DNA of 5,336 nt, from assembly GCA_964429715.1 (NCBI GenBank), contig CAYSCV010000088.1:1-5336 (forward strand). The letters are read 5' to 3'. This document shows, one piece after another, positions 5,287 through 5,336 of the stretch. Source of the DNA: JACPNA01 sp964429715 (GTDB taxonomy: Archaea > Nanobdellota > Nanobdellia > Woesearchaeales > GW2011-AR9). The notes under the pieces are model-generated. The model saw only the letters and a program-made list of their open reading frames with translations, was not told where the DNA came from and did not search any database. Position 1 is the stretch's first letter. Each line of letters starts with the position of its first letter. A program made the translations under genes and the position numbers.

Positions 5287-5336
5287 ACTGTCGAGCCTGA
5301 AAGCGGCGAATGTCACTAGCGTTCCTTCCTTTCCTT
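5287..5336. other. Downstream tail with pyrimidine tract
   Basis: The 50 bases after the last stop include a less AT-rich stretch and then an unbroken pyrimidine run at 5322-5336 (TTCCTTCCTTTCCTT). The run could serve as a T-rich archaeal terminator for the rightward gene, but it contains many Cs and no hairpin is evident. I see no start of another gene or RNA before the window ends. Confidence 0.2.

Noticed and set aside
5287..5336. Possible small RNA (C/D box) in the less AT-rich tail
   Set aside because: A CTGA is present, but no RTGATGA C box at workable spacing and no pairing ends were found, and the window stops too soon.
1..5336. CRISPR arrays, tRNA or rRNA genes, insertion-sequence ends, phage or toxin-antitoxin cassettes
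   Set aside because: No regularly spaced repeats, no tRNA-like cloverleaf, no transposase and no terminal repeats were seen on either strand.

Overview
This window looks like a piece of a small-genome archaeon, most likely of the DPANN group (Woesearchaeota/Pacearchaeota-like). That placement is an inference. It rests on a TrmB-family regulator, an archaeal-type TctA/DUF112 membrane protein, AT-rich intergenic gaps, no Shine-Dalgarno sequence ahead of any start, and TATA-like boxes centred about 26-29 bases upstream of four of the five visible starts, the spacing expected for leaderless archaeal transcripts. Coding density is high and no stretch over 300 bases lacks a gene.

Left part (1-942): a TrmB-type winged-helix regulator, cut by the window edge, is read leftwards. 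An 88-base gap separates it from a divergent small gene for a membrane-anchored protein with one Dx[DN]xDG calcium-loop-like motif. The gap holds two outward-facing TATA-like boxes with a near-perfect inverted repeat between them, a natural candidate for the regulator's operator.

Middle (934-4437): two leftward genes. The first in transcription order is a TctA-family polytopic permease. It is followed 90 bases later by a 734-residue SF1 (UvrD/Rep-type) helicase that starts with GTG. The helicase has all the SF1 motifs, an N-terminal winged-helix region resembling the RecQ RQC domain, a C-terminal HRDC domain, and a motif IV-V gap too short for a normal 2B subdomain. Its 3' end overlaps the 3' end of the small anchored-protein gene by 9 bases.

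Right part (4537-5286): divergent from the permease lies a 249-residue protein that at first looks unrecognisable. Its C-terminal half carries the hallmarks of a GGDEF (diguanylate-cyclase-like) domain, ending in an AGDEF signature loop. The final strand-helix of the GGDEF fold (the SIG...ADxALYxAK element) is missing from the C terminus, and a good match to it sits at the extreme N terminus, which suggests a circularly permuted GGDEF domain. The residue that normally reads guanine is Thr rather than Asp. This is the most unusual thing in the window.

The genes do not form an obvious single pathway. The supportable links are regulator plus divergent target on the left, and a permease divergent from a putative nucleotide-signalling protein on the right.
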